Shown: piece by piece, positions 29,103 to 37,067 of the stretch
How the letters are laid out: every line of letters starts with the position of its first letter
How positions within the stretch are numbered: the first letter of the stretch is position 1
Assembly: GCA_023705945.1 (NCBI GenBank)
Contig: BPTM01000206.1
Coordinates: 1 to 37,067, forward strand
Length of the DNA: 37,067 bases
Source: Candidatus Heimdallarchaeota archaeon
GTDB taxonomy: Archaea > Asgardarchaeota > Heimdallarchaeia > Heimdallarchaeales > Heimdallarchaeaceae
Direction: 5' to 3'
Position numbers and translations under genes: made by a program
The notes under the pieces: generated by a model
The model's input: the letters and a program-made list of their open reading frames with translations, nothing else
Databases searched by the model: none
What the model was told of the DNA's origin: nothing

Positions 29103-29756
29103 ATGGTTTACAACAAGTTAAATAGAACTAGGTATGAACTAATGAATCTTGATTTCAGAACCCTTCCAGTTATCATTTTAGCAGGAGGAGATTCAAAACG
29201 GATGGGAGAACCGAAAGGGCTTCTTAACTATCGAGGTAAACCTTTCCTTGTCCATCAAATAGAACAAATGTCTGAGATAGGATTATCAGAGATTATCGTT
29301 GTACTCGGAAAAGATTACAGACTCTACCATGAAAAAGTTCCTGAGCTTAATGGAGTAGAATTTACAACAAATCCATCTCCAGAGAGAGGGCAATTTTCAT
29401 CAATACAATGTGGAATGCAAAAGGTGCAATCTGGTGTGGTATCGGGAGTTTTCATTTTTCCTATTGATGTGCCCTGCCCAGGTAGAGATGTTTGGGAAGA
29501 GTTATCAAATTCATTAGGTTCCTCAGATATCGCAGTCACAATTCCTGAATTCCAAGGAAAAAAGGGTCACCCTGTTCTTATTTCAAAGAAGTTTATGCAA
29601 CATCTCATTTCATGTAAATCCGATTCTCGACTGGATTTCGAGATCTACAAGCAAATAGACCTAAAGAAAGCAAAGATTATATCTGTTAATGATAAAAATA
29701 TTACACGGAACCTCAATACACGTGAAGATTGGAAAGAATATGAGGAAATAAAATGA
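29103..29756 (+). CDS. MocA/MobA-like molybdenum cofactor nucleotidyltransferase
   Basis: VIILAGGDSKRMGEPKGLLNYRGKPFLVHQIEQM...SPERGQFSSIQCGMQ...FPIDVPCPGRDVWEEL; stop overlaps start of the molybdoenzyme gene (ATGA). Confidence 0.8.
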   Translation: MVYNKLNRTRYELMNLDFRTLPVIILAGGDSKRMGEPKGLLNYRGKPFLVHQIEQMSEIGLSEIIVVLGKDYRLYHEKVPELNGVEFTTNPSPERGQFSSIQCGMQKVQSGVVSGVFIFPIDVPCPGRDVWEELSNSLGSSDIAVTIPEFQGKKGHPVLISKKFMQHLISCKSDSRLDFEIYKQIDLKKAKIISVNDKNITRNLNTREDWKEYEEIK

Positions 29757-32386
29757 ATGTAACCTTTACTCTCAATGGAAAAGAAACTACTGCTAATTAT
29801 GAAGAGGGAATGAGTGTGCTTGATGTACTCAGAGAAGTTTGTAACATTAAAAGTTGTAAAGATGGTTGTTCAGGTCAGGGTACTTGTGGAGCTTGTACTG
29901 TTCTAATTAATGGTAGAGCTATGGTTTCCTGTAAGCAGAAACCAGCATCTATTGAGGGTAAAGAAATTATCACTATTGAAGGACTTGACAAAATTGAACA
30001 AGATATTCTATCAAAGTCCTTTGTTAAAGAAGGAGCTATACAATGTGGGTTCTGTACTCCTGGACTTGTTCTTCGAATTAAATCTTTTCTCGATCAACAT
30101 CCTACATCTACAAGAGAAGAAAAAGCAAAAGCTATAACTGGAAATCTCTGCCGATGTACAGGCTATCAACGAATTCTTGATGCTATGGAAACAGCTGAAG
30201 AACATTGGAATCCAAAGGACGATGACATATCAGGACCACCTCGAAGAAGCGAATTTTTTGGAGAAAAATATGGTCTAAAAAGGGAGTATGAACCGAAAAA
30301 GAATGGAGTAGGTTCTAATGCTCATCGTTATCGTGGAGTGGATATGGCTCTAGGTAGAAAACCCTATATCGCAGATATGGAAATGAATGAAATGCTTCAT
30401 GGAGCTTTGTTGCTCAGTGAGTATCCACGTGCTAAAGTAATCAAAATTGACACATCAAAAGCTAAGGAAGCTTGTGGAGTGATAGAAGTATTTACAGCTA
30501 AAGATGTACCTGGGGAAAGGATGGTTGGTCACATCATACCAGATTGGCCTATTTTTATTTCTGAAGGAGAATCTACAAGATATGTAGGTGATGTGCTTGC
30601 AATGATTGTAGCTGATTCCATGGTTCATGCCCGAGCAGCTCTTGAGAAAATAAAGGTTGATTATGAAATACTTGAACCAATTATTGATCCAGAAAAAGCT
30701 CTATTACCTTCTGCAGAAAAAATACATGAAAAAGGCAATTTGCTTGGTCATACATTTTTTGGAAGAGGAGATGTTAAGAGTGCTTTGGATAATTCTAAAT
30801 ACGTAATAAAACAGCGTTTCAAAACTCAACGAATTGAGCATGCTTACATGGAAGTAGAAAGTTGCTTAGCATTCCCAACAGAAAAGGGGGTTCATCTATA
30901 TAGTCAGGGACAAGGAGTTCATGAAGACCAAAGACAGATTGCAGAAGCACTCGGATTAAAAAAAGAACTAGTTATCGTTGAACTTGTTTCTAATGGTGGT
31001 GCTTTTGGTGGAAAGGAGGATCTTACATGTCAAGCACAAACTGCAATGGCTTCCATGATTTTGAAGAAACCTGTGAAAACAGTTCTTACAAGAGAACAGT
31101 CCCTTCTTATGAGCGTTAAGAGACACCCAATGACTATGGATTATGAAGTAGGAGCAGATGAAAATGGAAAACTAACAGCTGTAAAGCTCCGATTAATAGC
31201 TGATTCTGGAGCTTATGCGTCCGTAGGAGCAAAGGTTGCAGAACGTGCGGCAGGACATTGTTGTGGACCATATTACGTCCCTAATATTGATGTAGATGCA
31301 AAGGCTGTTTATACAAATAATCCCGCCTGTGGAGCGATGAGAGGTTTCGGAGTCAACCAAACCTCCTTTGCCATTGAAACATGTCTCAACATGATAGTCG
31401 AGAAGATGAAGAAAGATGGGATTGAAATTGATGATTACGATATAAGGGAGAGAAATATTCTTAGAGAAGGTCAAAGGTTTGCAACAGGTCAAAAGATGAC
31501 AAAGACCATCAATGGAATGCAACAATGTCTAGATGCTGTTAAAGACATCTATAAGAATTCTAAAGGCCCAATTGGGATAGCTTGTGGGATAAAGAATACA
31601 GGAATTGGTAATGGTTTGGAGGATACTGGGAGGGTTCTCATTAAAGTCCTCGAAAATGAACACCTTGAAATCTTAACTGGGTTTACAGAAATGGGACAAG
31701 GATTGTTTACCGTTCTTACACAAGTTGTAACAGAAGTTACTGACATCTCACCTAAACAGATGGATGTTAAATCAATTAGTTACCCAAAAACCAAGTGTGG
31801 AATGACAACTGCATCTAGAGGCACAGCTTTGGATACAATGGCAGCTAAATTTGCAGCAGAAAAACTTGCAATTGCTCTTCAAACAAAATCCCTCAAAGAT
31901 TTAGCTGGTAAAGAGTTCCACGGAGAATATATTAGCAATTTTACAGTCAAACCTGGCACTCAAACTGATAATCCTATAACACATTTAGCGTTCAGTCACG
32001 CTGTTCAAATGGCTATCTTGAATGAAGAGGGTAAACTTACCAAAATGGTAGCGGCTCATGATGTTGGAAAAGCTATCAACCCCATGGCATGTGCTGGACA
32101 GTTTGAGGGGGGAATTCACATGGGTCTAGGGCATACACTTTCGGAAGATTTCCCAACAACAAATGGAGTGCCAGACTCACTAAGAATGAGAGATATTCAA
32201 ATAATCAAAGCAAAGGATATGCCAGAGGTTGAAGTTATTCTAATAGAAGAACCTGAGGAAGTAGGAGGGTTTGGATCAAAAGGAGTGGGAGAAATTGGTC
32301 TTGTGCCAACAGCTGGAGCAGTTGCAGGAGCTCTATACCAATATGATGGTAAATGGCGTTTCGAGCTGCCAATAGCAAGAAAATAA
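29753..32386 (+). CDS. Xanthine dehydrogenase-family molybdoenzyme, 2Fe-2S domains fused to Mo-binding domain, no FAD domain (XdhD / selenium-dependent XDH-like)
   Basis: CKDGCSGQGTCGACTVLINGRAMVSC; CGFCTPGLVLRIKSFL...TGNLCRCTGYQRI; GGAFGGKEDLTCQ; AMRGFGVNQTSFAIE; GSKGVGEIGLVPTAGAVAGALY. Confidence 0.88.
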   Translation: MNVTFTLNGKETTANYEEGMSVLDVLREVCNIKSCKDGCSGQGTCGACTVLINGRAMVSCKQKPASIEGKEIITIEGLDKIEQDILSKSFVKEGAIQCGFCTPGLVLRIKSFLDQHPTSTREEKAKAITGNLCRCTGYQRILDAMETAEEHWNPKDDDISGPPRRSEFFGEKYGLKREYEPKKNGVGSNAHRYRGVDMALGRKPYIADMEMNEMLHGALLLSEYPRAKVIKIDTSKAKEACGVIEVFTAKDVPGERMVGHIIPDWPIFISEGESTRYVGDVLAMIVADSMVHARAALEKIKVDYEILEPIIDPEKALLPSAEKIHEKGNLLGHTFFGRGDVKSALDNSKYVIKQRFKTQRIEHAYMEVESCLAFPTEKGVHLYSQGQGVHEDQRQIAEALGLKKELVIVELVSNGGAFGGKEDLTCQAQTAMASMILKKPVKTVLTREQSLLMSVKRHPMTMDYEVGADENGKLTAVKLRLIADSGAYASVGAKVAERAAGHCCGPYYVPNIDVDAKAVYTNNPACGAMRGFGVNQTSFAIETCLNMIVEKMKKDGIEIDDYDIRERNILREGQRFATGQKMTKTINGMQQCLDAVKDIYKNSKGPIGIACGIKNTGIGNGLEDTGRVLIKVLENEHLEILTGFTEMGQGLFTVLTQVVTEVTDISPKQMDVKSISYPKTKCGMTTASRGTALDTMAAKFAAEKLAIALQTKSLKDLAGKEFHGEYISNFTVKPGTQTDNPITHLAFSHAVQMAILNEEGKLTKMVAAHDVGKAINPMACAGQFEGGIHMGLGHTLSEDFPTTNGVPDSLRMRDIQIIKAKDMPEVEVILIEEPEEVGGFGSKGVGEIGLVPTAGAVAGALYQYDGKWRFELPIARK

Positions 32387-32424
32387 TTAAGATGGTAAAA
32401 AGAAAGAAGAAATAGTAAAAAAAG

Positions 32425-33381
32425 TTAAGGAACGATCCTAGTTCCTGTTTTACCCTTCAAAGCCCGACTGATGTTTTCAGGATTAGTAATCAGAGCTTCT
32501 TTACCACCCTGTTCTAAAAATTGAACGATAGCTTTAATTTTTGGTTCCATCGAACCTTTGGCAAAGTGAGTTCCTTCCTCTAGGTACTTTTTTGCCTCAG
32601 CAACGGTGAGCTGATCTAACTCTACTTGATTAGGTTTACCAAAATTTAAAGAAACTTTTTCAACAGCAGTTGAAATTAAAAGCATATCCGCATTAATTTC
32701 ATTGGCCAGGAACGCAGATGCAAAATCTTTGTCAATTACTGCTGCAGTCCCCTCTACTCCTTGATCGGTCTCAATAACTGGTATTCCTCCACCACCCACA
32801 GTAATTGTAACTGTTCCAGAATCAATTAGCGTTTTGATGGCTTCCAATTCCAATATTTCCACAGGTAACGGGGATGCTACCACTCGACGCCATCCACGAC
32901 CAGCATCTTCAACTACATTCCAACCTAATTCCTCTTTCCTTTTTTCCGCCTCTTCTACTTCCATGAATGTTCCAATGGGTTTAGCAGGTGTCTGGAAAGC
33001 AGGGTCATTTGGGTCTACCCGGACTTGGGTGATCACTGTCGCTGCCGGTTTATTAATTCCCCTTTTTTTAAGCTCATTTTGGATATTCTGCTGTAGAGCA
33101 TAACCGATAGCGCCCTGGCTGTCAGCTCCGCAAACATCAAGGGGCAGTTCATGCATACCTTCCACCTTATGGGCAATTTCACTTCGTCGTAAAATGAATC
33201 CAACTTGGGGTCCATTGCCATGTCCTATTGCAATATCCCAGCCTTCTTCAATCATATCTACCAGATGAATTGCAGTTTCCTGGGTAGCTTTATATTGATC
33301 TTGTACAGTTTGATTCTGCTTGGATTTGATGAGTGAATTTCCACCAATCGCAACAACTGCTACTTTTTTCTGTTCTGACAT
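32425..33381 (-). CDS. arcC: Carbamate kinase
   Basis: VAVVAIGGNSLIKSKQNQTVQDQY...IAIGHGNGPQVGFILRRSE...LPLDVCGADSQGAIGYALQQ...GTVTITVGGGGIPVI...GSMEPKIKAIVQFLEQGGKEALIT. Confidence 0.92.
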   Translation of the reverse strand: MSEQKKVAVVAIGGNSLIKSKQNQTVQDQYKATQETAIHLVDMIEEGWDIAIGHGNGPQVGFILRRSEIAHKVEGMHELPLDVCGADSQGAIGYALQQNIQNELKKRGINKPAATVITQVRVDPNDPAFQTPAKPIGTFMEVEEAEKRKEELGWNVVEDAGRGWRRVVASPLPVEILELEAIKTLIDSGTVTITVGGGGIPVIETDQGVEGTAAVIDKDFASAFLANEINADMLLISTAVEKVSLNFGKPNQVELDQLTVAEAKKYLEEGTHFAKGSMEPKIKAIVQFLEQGGKEALITNPENISRALKGKTGTRIVP

Positions 33382-33390
33382 TTGTATCTC

Positions 33391-34371
33391 CTACCGCATT
33401 GTTAGTGCCATTACTGCTTTCTGCGCATGCATCCGATTTTCAGCCTGATCAAAAACCACTGATTGGGGACCATCCATTACTTGACTTGTAACTTCTACAT
33501 CGCGATCAGCAGGAAGCGGATGCATATAAATCGCATCTTTGTCTGCAAGAGCCATTTTCTTAGAATCAGTAATCCAATCCTTGTATTGATCCTGAATTTT
33601 TTTACCTTCAGTTGGATCCTGTGTTGTGAGTAAGGGTCCCCAAGACTTCGCATAGACGATATCTGCGTCCTTGAAACCTTCTTCCATGCTGTCAACAACC
33701 TCGAATTTGGTACCAAATTTATCTGCCTGTTCATGGGCTTGTTTCATAATCTCTGGCATCAACTTAAATTCAGGTGGATGAGCCAGGGTGACATCTAAAC
33801 CAAAGCGAGGCATCTGTAGAATCAAAGACTGTGGAACAGAAATTGGTTTCAAGTAGGAGGAAGCGTATGCCCATGATACAACAATTTTCTTTCCTTTTAA
33901 ATCACGTCCTTTTTTCTCAAAAATAGTCATGATATCAGCCAAACATTGGTGAGGATGATAAATATCGCACTGCATATTCAAAACAGGTGAGCGTGAGGCT
34001 GATGCTACGTTATTTATGTACTTGTTTCCTACTCCCCAATCACAATGTCGAATGGCAATACCATCATAATACCTTCCAAGGATTTCTCCTAGTTCTTTTT
34101 CTGTGTCTCCATGAGAAACCTGAGTTGTGCGGCTCTCCAAAAATGTGGCTTGTCCTCCTAGTTGCGCCATTCCTGACTCAAAAGAAGCCCGAGTGCGTGT
34201 GCTTGAGAAGAAGAACAGCATACAGAGAGTTTTATCCAAAAGCAAAGCGTGTCTTTCACCAAGGGCTCGTTTTTTCTTAAGATCCCAGGCTACTTCCAAG
34301 ACGGTTTCCACTTCTTCTTTTGTAAAGTCTAGGTCGCCGATTAAGTCACGACCTCGTAAATCAGATATCAT
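33391..34371 (-). CDS. ygeW: YgeW-like carbamoyltransferase (start ATG 34371; GTG 34380 overlaps SD)
   Basis: SSTRTRASFESGMAQLGG; LNMQCDIYHPHQCLADIMTIFEK; WAYASSYLKPISVPQSLILQMPRFGLDVTLAHPPEFKLMPEIMKQA...VDSMEEGFKDADIVYAKSWGPL recalls E. coli YgeW; MHPLPADRDVEV. Confidence 0.8.
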   Translation of the reverse strand: MISDLRGRDLIGDLDFTKEEVETVLEVAWDLKKKRALGERHALLLDKTLCMLFFFSSTRTRASFESGMAQLGGQATFLESRTTQVSHGDTEKELGEILGRYYDGIAIRHCDWGVGNKYINNVASASRSPVLNMQCDIYHPHQCLADIMTIFEKKGRDLKGKKIVVSWAYASSYLKPISVPQSLILQMPRFGLDVTLAHPPEFKLMPEIMKQAHEQADKFGTKFEVVDSMEEGFKDADIVYAKSWGPLLTTQDPTEGKKIQDQYKDWITDSKKMALADKDAIYMHPLPADRDVEVTSQVMDGPQSVVFDQAENRMHAQKAVMALTMR

Positions 34372-34380
34372 TATGATCAC

Positions 34381-35334
34381 CTACTCCTCTGCACCTAAAA
34401 CCAGGGCTAGAAGAGCCATGCGCATTACAACACCGTTATGGCCTTCCTTCCAGTAACGAGCCCAGCGGGTTTGATCCACATCTGGAGGAATTTCATCCAT
34501 ACGGGGCAATGAGTGGAGTAATACTGCGTCTGACTTTGCTTTGGTTTCCAAAAGTTCTTTGGTGATTTGGAATTCAGGTGGAGTTAGTGCAACATCACCA
34601 TCTCTTTCATCACGGGATTTGGTATAATCAGGCTGAACTACTGGTTCAACAAGGATCACATCAGCATCTGCGATAACTGTGCGAACATCATTACCTTCAG
34701 TAAAGTCCAGACCGTTACGTTTGAAATCTTCACGGTATTCATTAGGAAGTTCCATGTCTTTTGGTGATATGAAAGTGATTGGGCAGTCGAACTGTGTTAA
34801 AGCATGACCAAGTGAGTGCATTGTACGCATTCTCATATCACCTACAGCTACCCACCTTAATCCGTCTAAGTGACCTTTTTCTTTGTAAATTGTATAGAGA
34901 TCAGTGAGGATCTGTGTAGGATGCTCTCCCCAACCATCACCACCATTAATAATAGGGACACTTACCCATTTAGCAGCTTCTTTGGGAGCGCCTTTCTGGA
35001 AATGCCTCATAACGATGACATCCCCGTAATTTTCGAGCATCTTGAAAGTATCCTTGATGGATTCCATATAAAAGTCGCCTGCGCGGGTCATTTTAGCGTC
35101 AGAAAATCCTGTCACCTTACCACCCAATCGAAGCATGGCTGTTTCGTGAGCTAAACGAGTCCTAGTTGAAGGTTGATAAAAAGCAGTTACCATTACTTTC
35201 TCTTTCAATAAATCTACATTTTTCCTGTTGCGAGCTATCGGGGCTAATTTATCTGCAACCTCAAATATTCGCTCAAATTCATGGCGTTCAAAATCTTTTA
35301 ATGATATAATGTCACGCCCTACAAAACTTCTCAT
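34381..35334 (-). CDS. Aspartate carbamoyltransferase-like carbamoyltransferase with divergent amino-acid-binding loops
   Basis: FYQPSTRTRLAHETAMLRLGG; VIVMRH; INGGDGWGEHPTQILTDLYTI; GDMRMRTMHSLGHAL; LLHSLPRMDEIPPDVDQTRWARYWKEGHNGVVMRMALLALVLG. Confidence 0.85.
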   Translation of the reverse strand: MRSFVGRDIISLKDFERHEFERIFEVADKLAPIARNRKNVDLLKEKVMVTAFYQPSTRTRLAHETAMLRLGGKVTGFSDAKMTRAGDFYMESIKDTFKMLENYGDVIVMRHFQKGAPKEAAKWVSVPIINGGDGWGEHPTQILTDLYTIYKEKGHLDGLRWVAVGDMRMRTMHSLGHALTQFDCPITFISPKDMELPNEYREDFKRNGLDFTEGNDVRTVIADADVILVEPVVQPDYTKSRDERDGDVALTPPEFQITKELLETKAKSDAVLLHSLPRMDEIPPDVDQTRWARYWKEGHNGVVMRMALLALVLGAEE

Positions 35335-35470
35335 AATCTTTCTCCTTTATAGTTTTGACTAATTTCTTTAAAACTAATCTTATTGCTCTGCCAATACTAA
35401 TTTTTCTTTAAAAACTTTTTTTTATTCAACATGAGACGAACTTAAAACTGCTCTCCTAACCTGCGGACAA

Positions 35471-35499
35471 TGTGATTAATTTAGTTGTAAACAATCACA
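35471..35499. promoter_or_regulatory. Inverted repeat TGTGATT-N15-AATCACA, candidate operator or hairpin
   Basis: Perfect 7-bp arms, ~140 bp upstream of the carbamoyltransferase operon start (minus strand). Confidence 0.3.
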
Positions 35500-35539
35500 A
35501 CCTGTTATGGAACACATTGAATGACTCAAAGAGCTCCTT

Positions 35540-36073
35540 TCAGGTTTCGATTACATCGCCAACATATCTAAATTGTCCAGGCCAGAACATGAATGCTTTA
35601 GACCGATCATAATCTTTAGCTAAATGAGTAGCTACTACTTCACCAACAAACCACGTATGCGTTCCCCCTAAATCAAGAGTATGAACAACCTTACATTCTA
35701 GATTAACAGGACATTCTTTTACTAGATATGAACTTATTTTTGAAGCTTTTACAGGTGTAAGACCTGTTGCTTTAAATTTATCTTCAACATCTCTACCGGA
35801 AATTTTTCCGATATGCTTCACATCATCTATAAGTTCAGTTGTGGGGATGTTTATTGAATAATCCTTTACTTCTTTTATCAGTTCAAATGAATATCTTTGG
35901 GGAACAATTCCGATCATAATTAAAGGAGGATTATCAAATGAAACCATACTAATTGCAGCTACAGTTATAAGATTTTTACCAATACACCCTATAACAATGG
36001 GAAAACCTGGTAAAGATAAAATACCCTTCTTACCTGAAACAATTTCTTTATCAGAATTATCTATTTCATTCAT
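35540..36073 (-). CDS. Flavin reductase-like FMN-binding split-barrel protein
   Basis: GFPIVIGCIGKNLITVAAISMVSFDNPPLIMIGIVPQRYSFELIKEVKDYSINIPTTELIDDVKHIGKISGRDVEDKF. Confidence 0.8.
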   Translation of the reverse strand: MNEIDNSDKEIVSGKKGILSLPGFPIVIGCIGKNLITVAAISMVSFDNPPLIMIGIVPQRYSFELIKEVKDYSINIPTTELIDDVKHIGKISGRDVEDKFKATGLTPVKASKISSYLVKECPVNLECKVVHTLDLGGTHTWFVGEVVATHLAKDYDRSKAFMFWPGQFRYVGDVIET

Positions 36074-36201
36074 TATGAATCCTTTTATTTTGTGTTAATA
36101 AGTATATTCTCGAAAAAGTTTGATCATTTTCTTTCAAAAAAGACAATATTAATATGAAAGTAAGATAGTGTTAGTTCGTGAAAGAGGATTTCAGATATGA
36201 C

Positions 36202-37067
36202 ATGAGCCTTGTAAATGGTTCTATATACCGTAATGGCAATTTTTATCGCGAAGATATCTATATATCTGATCAAAAAATCACCAAAATCGTTCCTTCTGGA
36301 AAAATCCTACCATGTAAAAAAACTGTAGACTGTACAAATAAACTAGTCCTTCCTGGTTTCATTGACCCACATGTACACATCAACCTTGATCTAGGAGAAT
36401 TCAGATCAAGTGATGATTATACAAGTGCGTCAAAAGCTGCTGCTTTTGGTGGAATTACAACATTTATAGATTTCCTTGAACCGATTAACTTTGTTGAAGA
36501 ATTTGATGAAAAACTTCAGCAAAAGCATAAGGAGGCGGAATCATCATTCATAGACTATAGTTTCCATACTACAGTTGGTAATTTCAAAGATGATGTAAAA
36601 AAACTTGTTACTACTTCAATCAAAAATGGTATTCCCTCAATTAAATTATTTACAACCTACTCTGAATCAAATCGTAGATGTTCTTATGAAAAAATTAGTG
36701 AATTCATTACAAATTCTGGTTTATTTGGTTCTTTGATTTTATTTCATGCTGAAAATGATGAAATTATACTAAATTCCAGAGTTGAAGATAATACAGCCGT
36801 TTATGAAAATTCAAGACCAAAAGAAGCAGAAATAGAAGAAATTGAGAAACTTGCACAAATGGTAGCAGAGCTTAAGGGAAGGATCTATATCGTCCATGTT
36901 ACCTGTGGCTCTTCTTTAGATCTTCTAAAAGAGAAATACTCTGAGCTTTTACAGCACAATATTTTCATAGAGAGTTGTCCCCAGTATTTCTATCTTACCA
37001 AAGAAGTTTACGCCACTGAAAATGGGAACTTATTCCTTCTTGCACCTCCTCTCCGTTCTAAAGATGA
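36202..37067 (+). CDS. Dihydropyrimidinase/hydantoinase (HyuA-like), truncated by window end (start ATG 36202 or GTG 36178)
   Basis: Own translation: MSLVNGSIYRNGNFYREDIYISDQKITKIVPSGKILPCKKTVDCTNKLVLPGFIDPHVHINLDLGEFRSSDDYTSASKAAAFGGITTFIDFLEP...GIPSIKLFTTY...LFHAEN...IYIVHVTCGSS...IESCPQYFYLTKEVYATENGNLFLLAPPLRSKD. HxH metal motif, SIKLFTTY carbamylated-Lys region and PPLR present; open to the window edge. Confidence 0.88.
   Translation, partial: MSLVNGSIYRNGNFYREDIYISDQKITKIVPSGKILPCKKTVDCTNKLVLPGFIDPHVHINLDLGEFRSSDDYTSASKAAAFGGITTFIDFLEPINFVEEFDEKLQQKHKEAESSFIDYSFHTTVGNFKDDVKKLVTTSIKNGIPSIKLFTTYSESNRRCSYEKISEFITNSGLFGSLILFHAENDEIILNSRVEDNTAVYENSRPKEAEIEEIEKLAQMVAELKGRIYIVHVTCGSSLDLLKEKYSELLQHNIFIESCPQYFYLTKEVYATENGNLFLLAPPLRSKD

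Noticed and set aside
33987-34456. Plus-strand ORFs 33987..34280 and 34127..34456
   Set aside because: Antisense to the YgeW-like gene, with compositionally odd translations; open only because of the higher GC of the cassette.
34870-35154. Plus-strand ORF of 94 aa
   Set aside because: Antisense to the ATCase-like gene; no SD or family signature.

Overview
The window is a dense, AT-rich archaeal segment of about 34 protein genes. The AN1-finger, longin-like and Ras/Arf-like GTPase genes suggest an Asgard archaeon; this is an inference, since no rRNA or other marker gene is present. No tRNA, rRNA, CRISPR array or transposase was recognised. Core content: an NfeD/SPFH (flotillin-like) pair, a porGDAB-type 2-oxoacid:ferredoxin oxidoreductase operon, a Ski2-like helicase, the NAD(P)H-hydrate repair enzyme, purA, DegV, USP, APC permease and others. 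The main points of interest are: (1) the right-hand ~8 kb, which resembles the bacterial yge/xdhD/hyuA purine-ureide catabolic locus (MocA-like, FeS-Mo xanthine dehydrogenase family, carbamate kinase, YgeW-like carbamoyltransferase, a divergent ATCase-like carbamoyltransferase, flavin reductase, hydantoinase/dihydropyrimidinase), with a visibly GC-richer three-gene cassette in it; (2) a membrane protein (22274..23176) whose layout resembles eukaryotic CCDC47, a subunit of the PAT/multipass translocon complex, next to a Ras/Arf-like GTPase; (3) an AN1 zinc-finger protein fused to what looks like a catalytically dead site-2-protease-like membrane domain; (4) a translationally coupled GIFT-like/longin-like gene pair. 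All homology calls come from reading motifs, with no database search.
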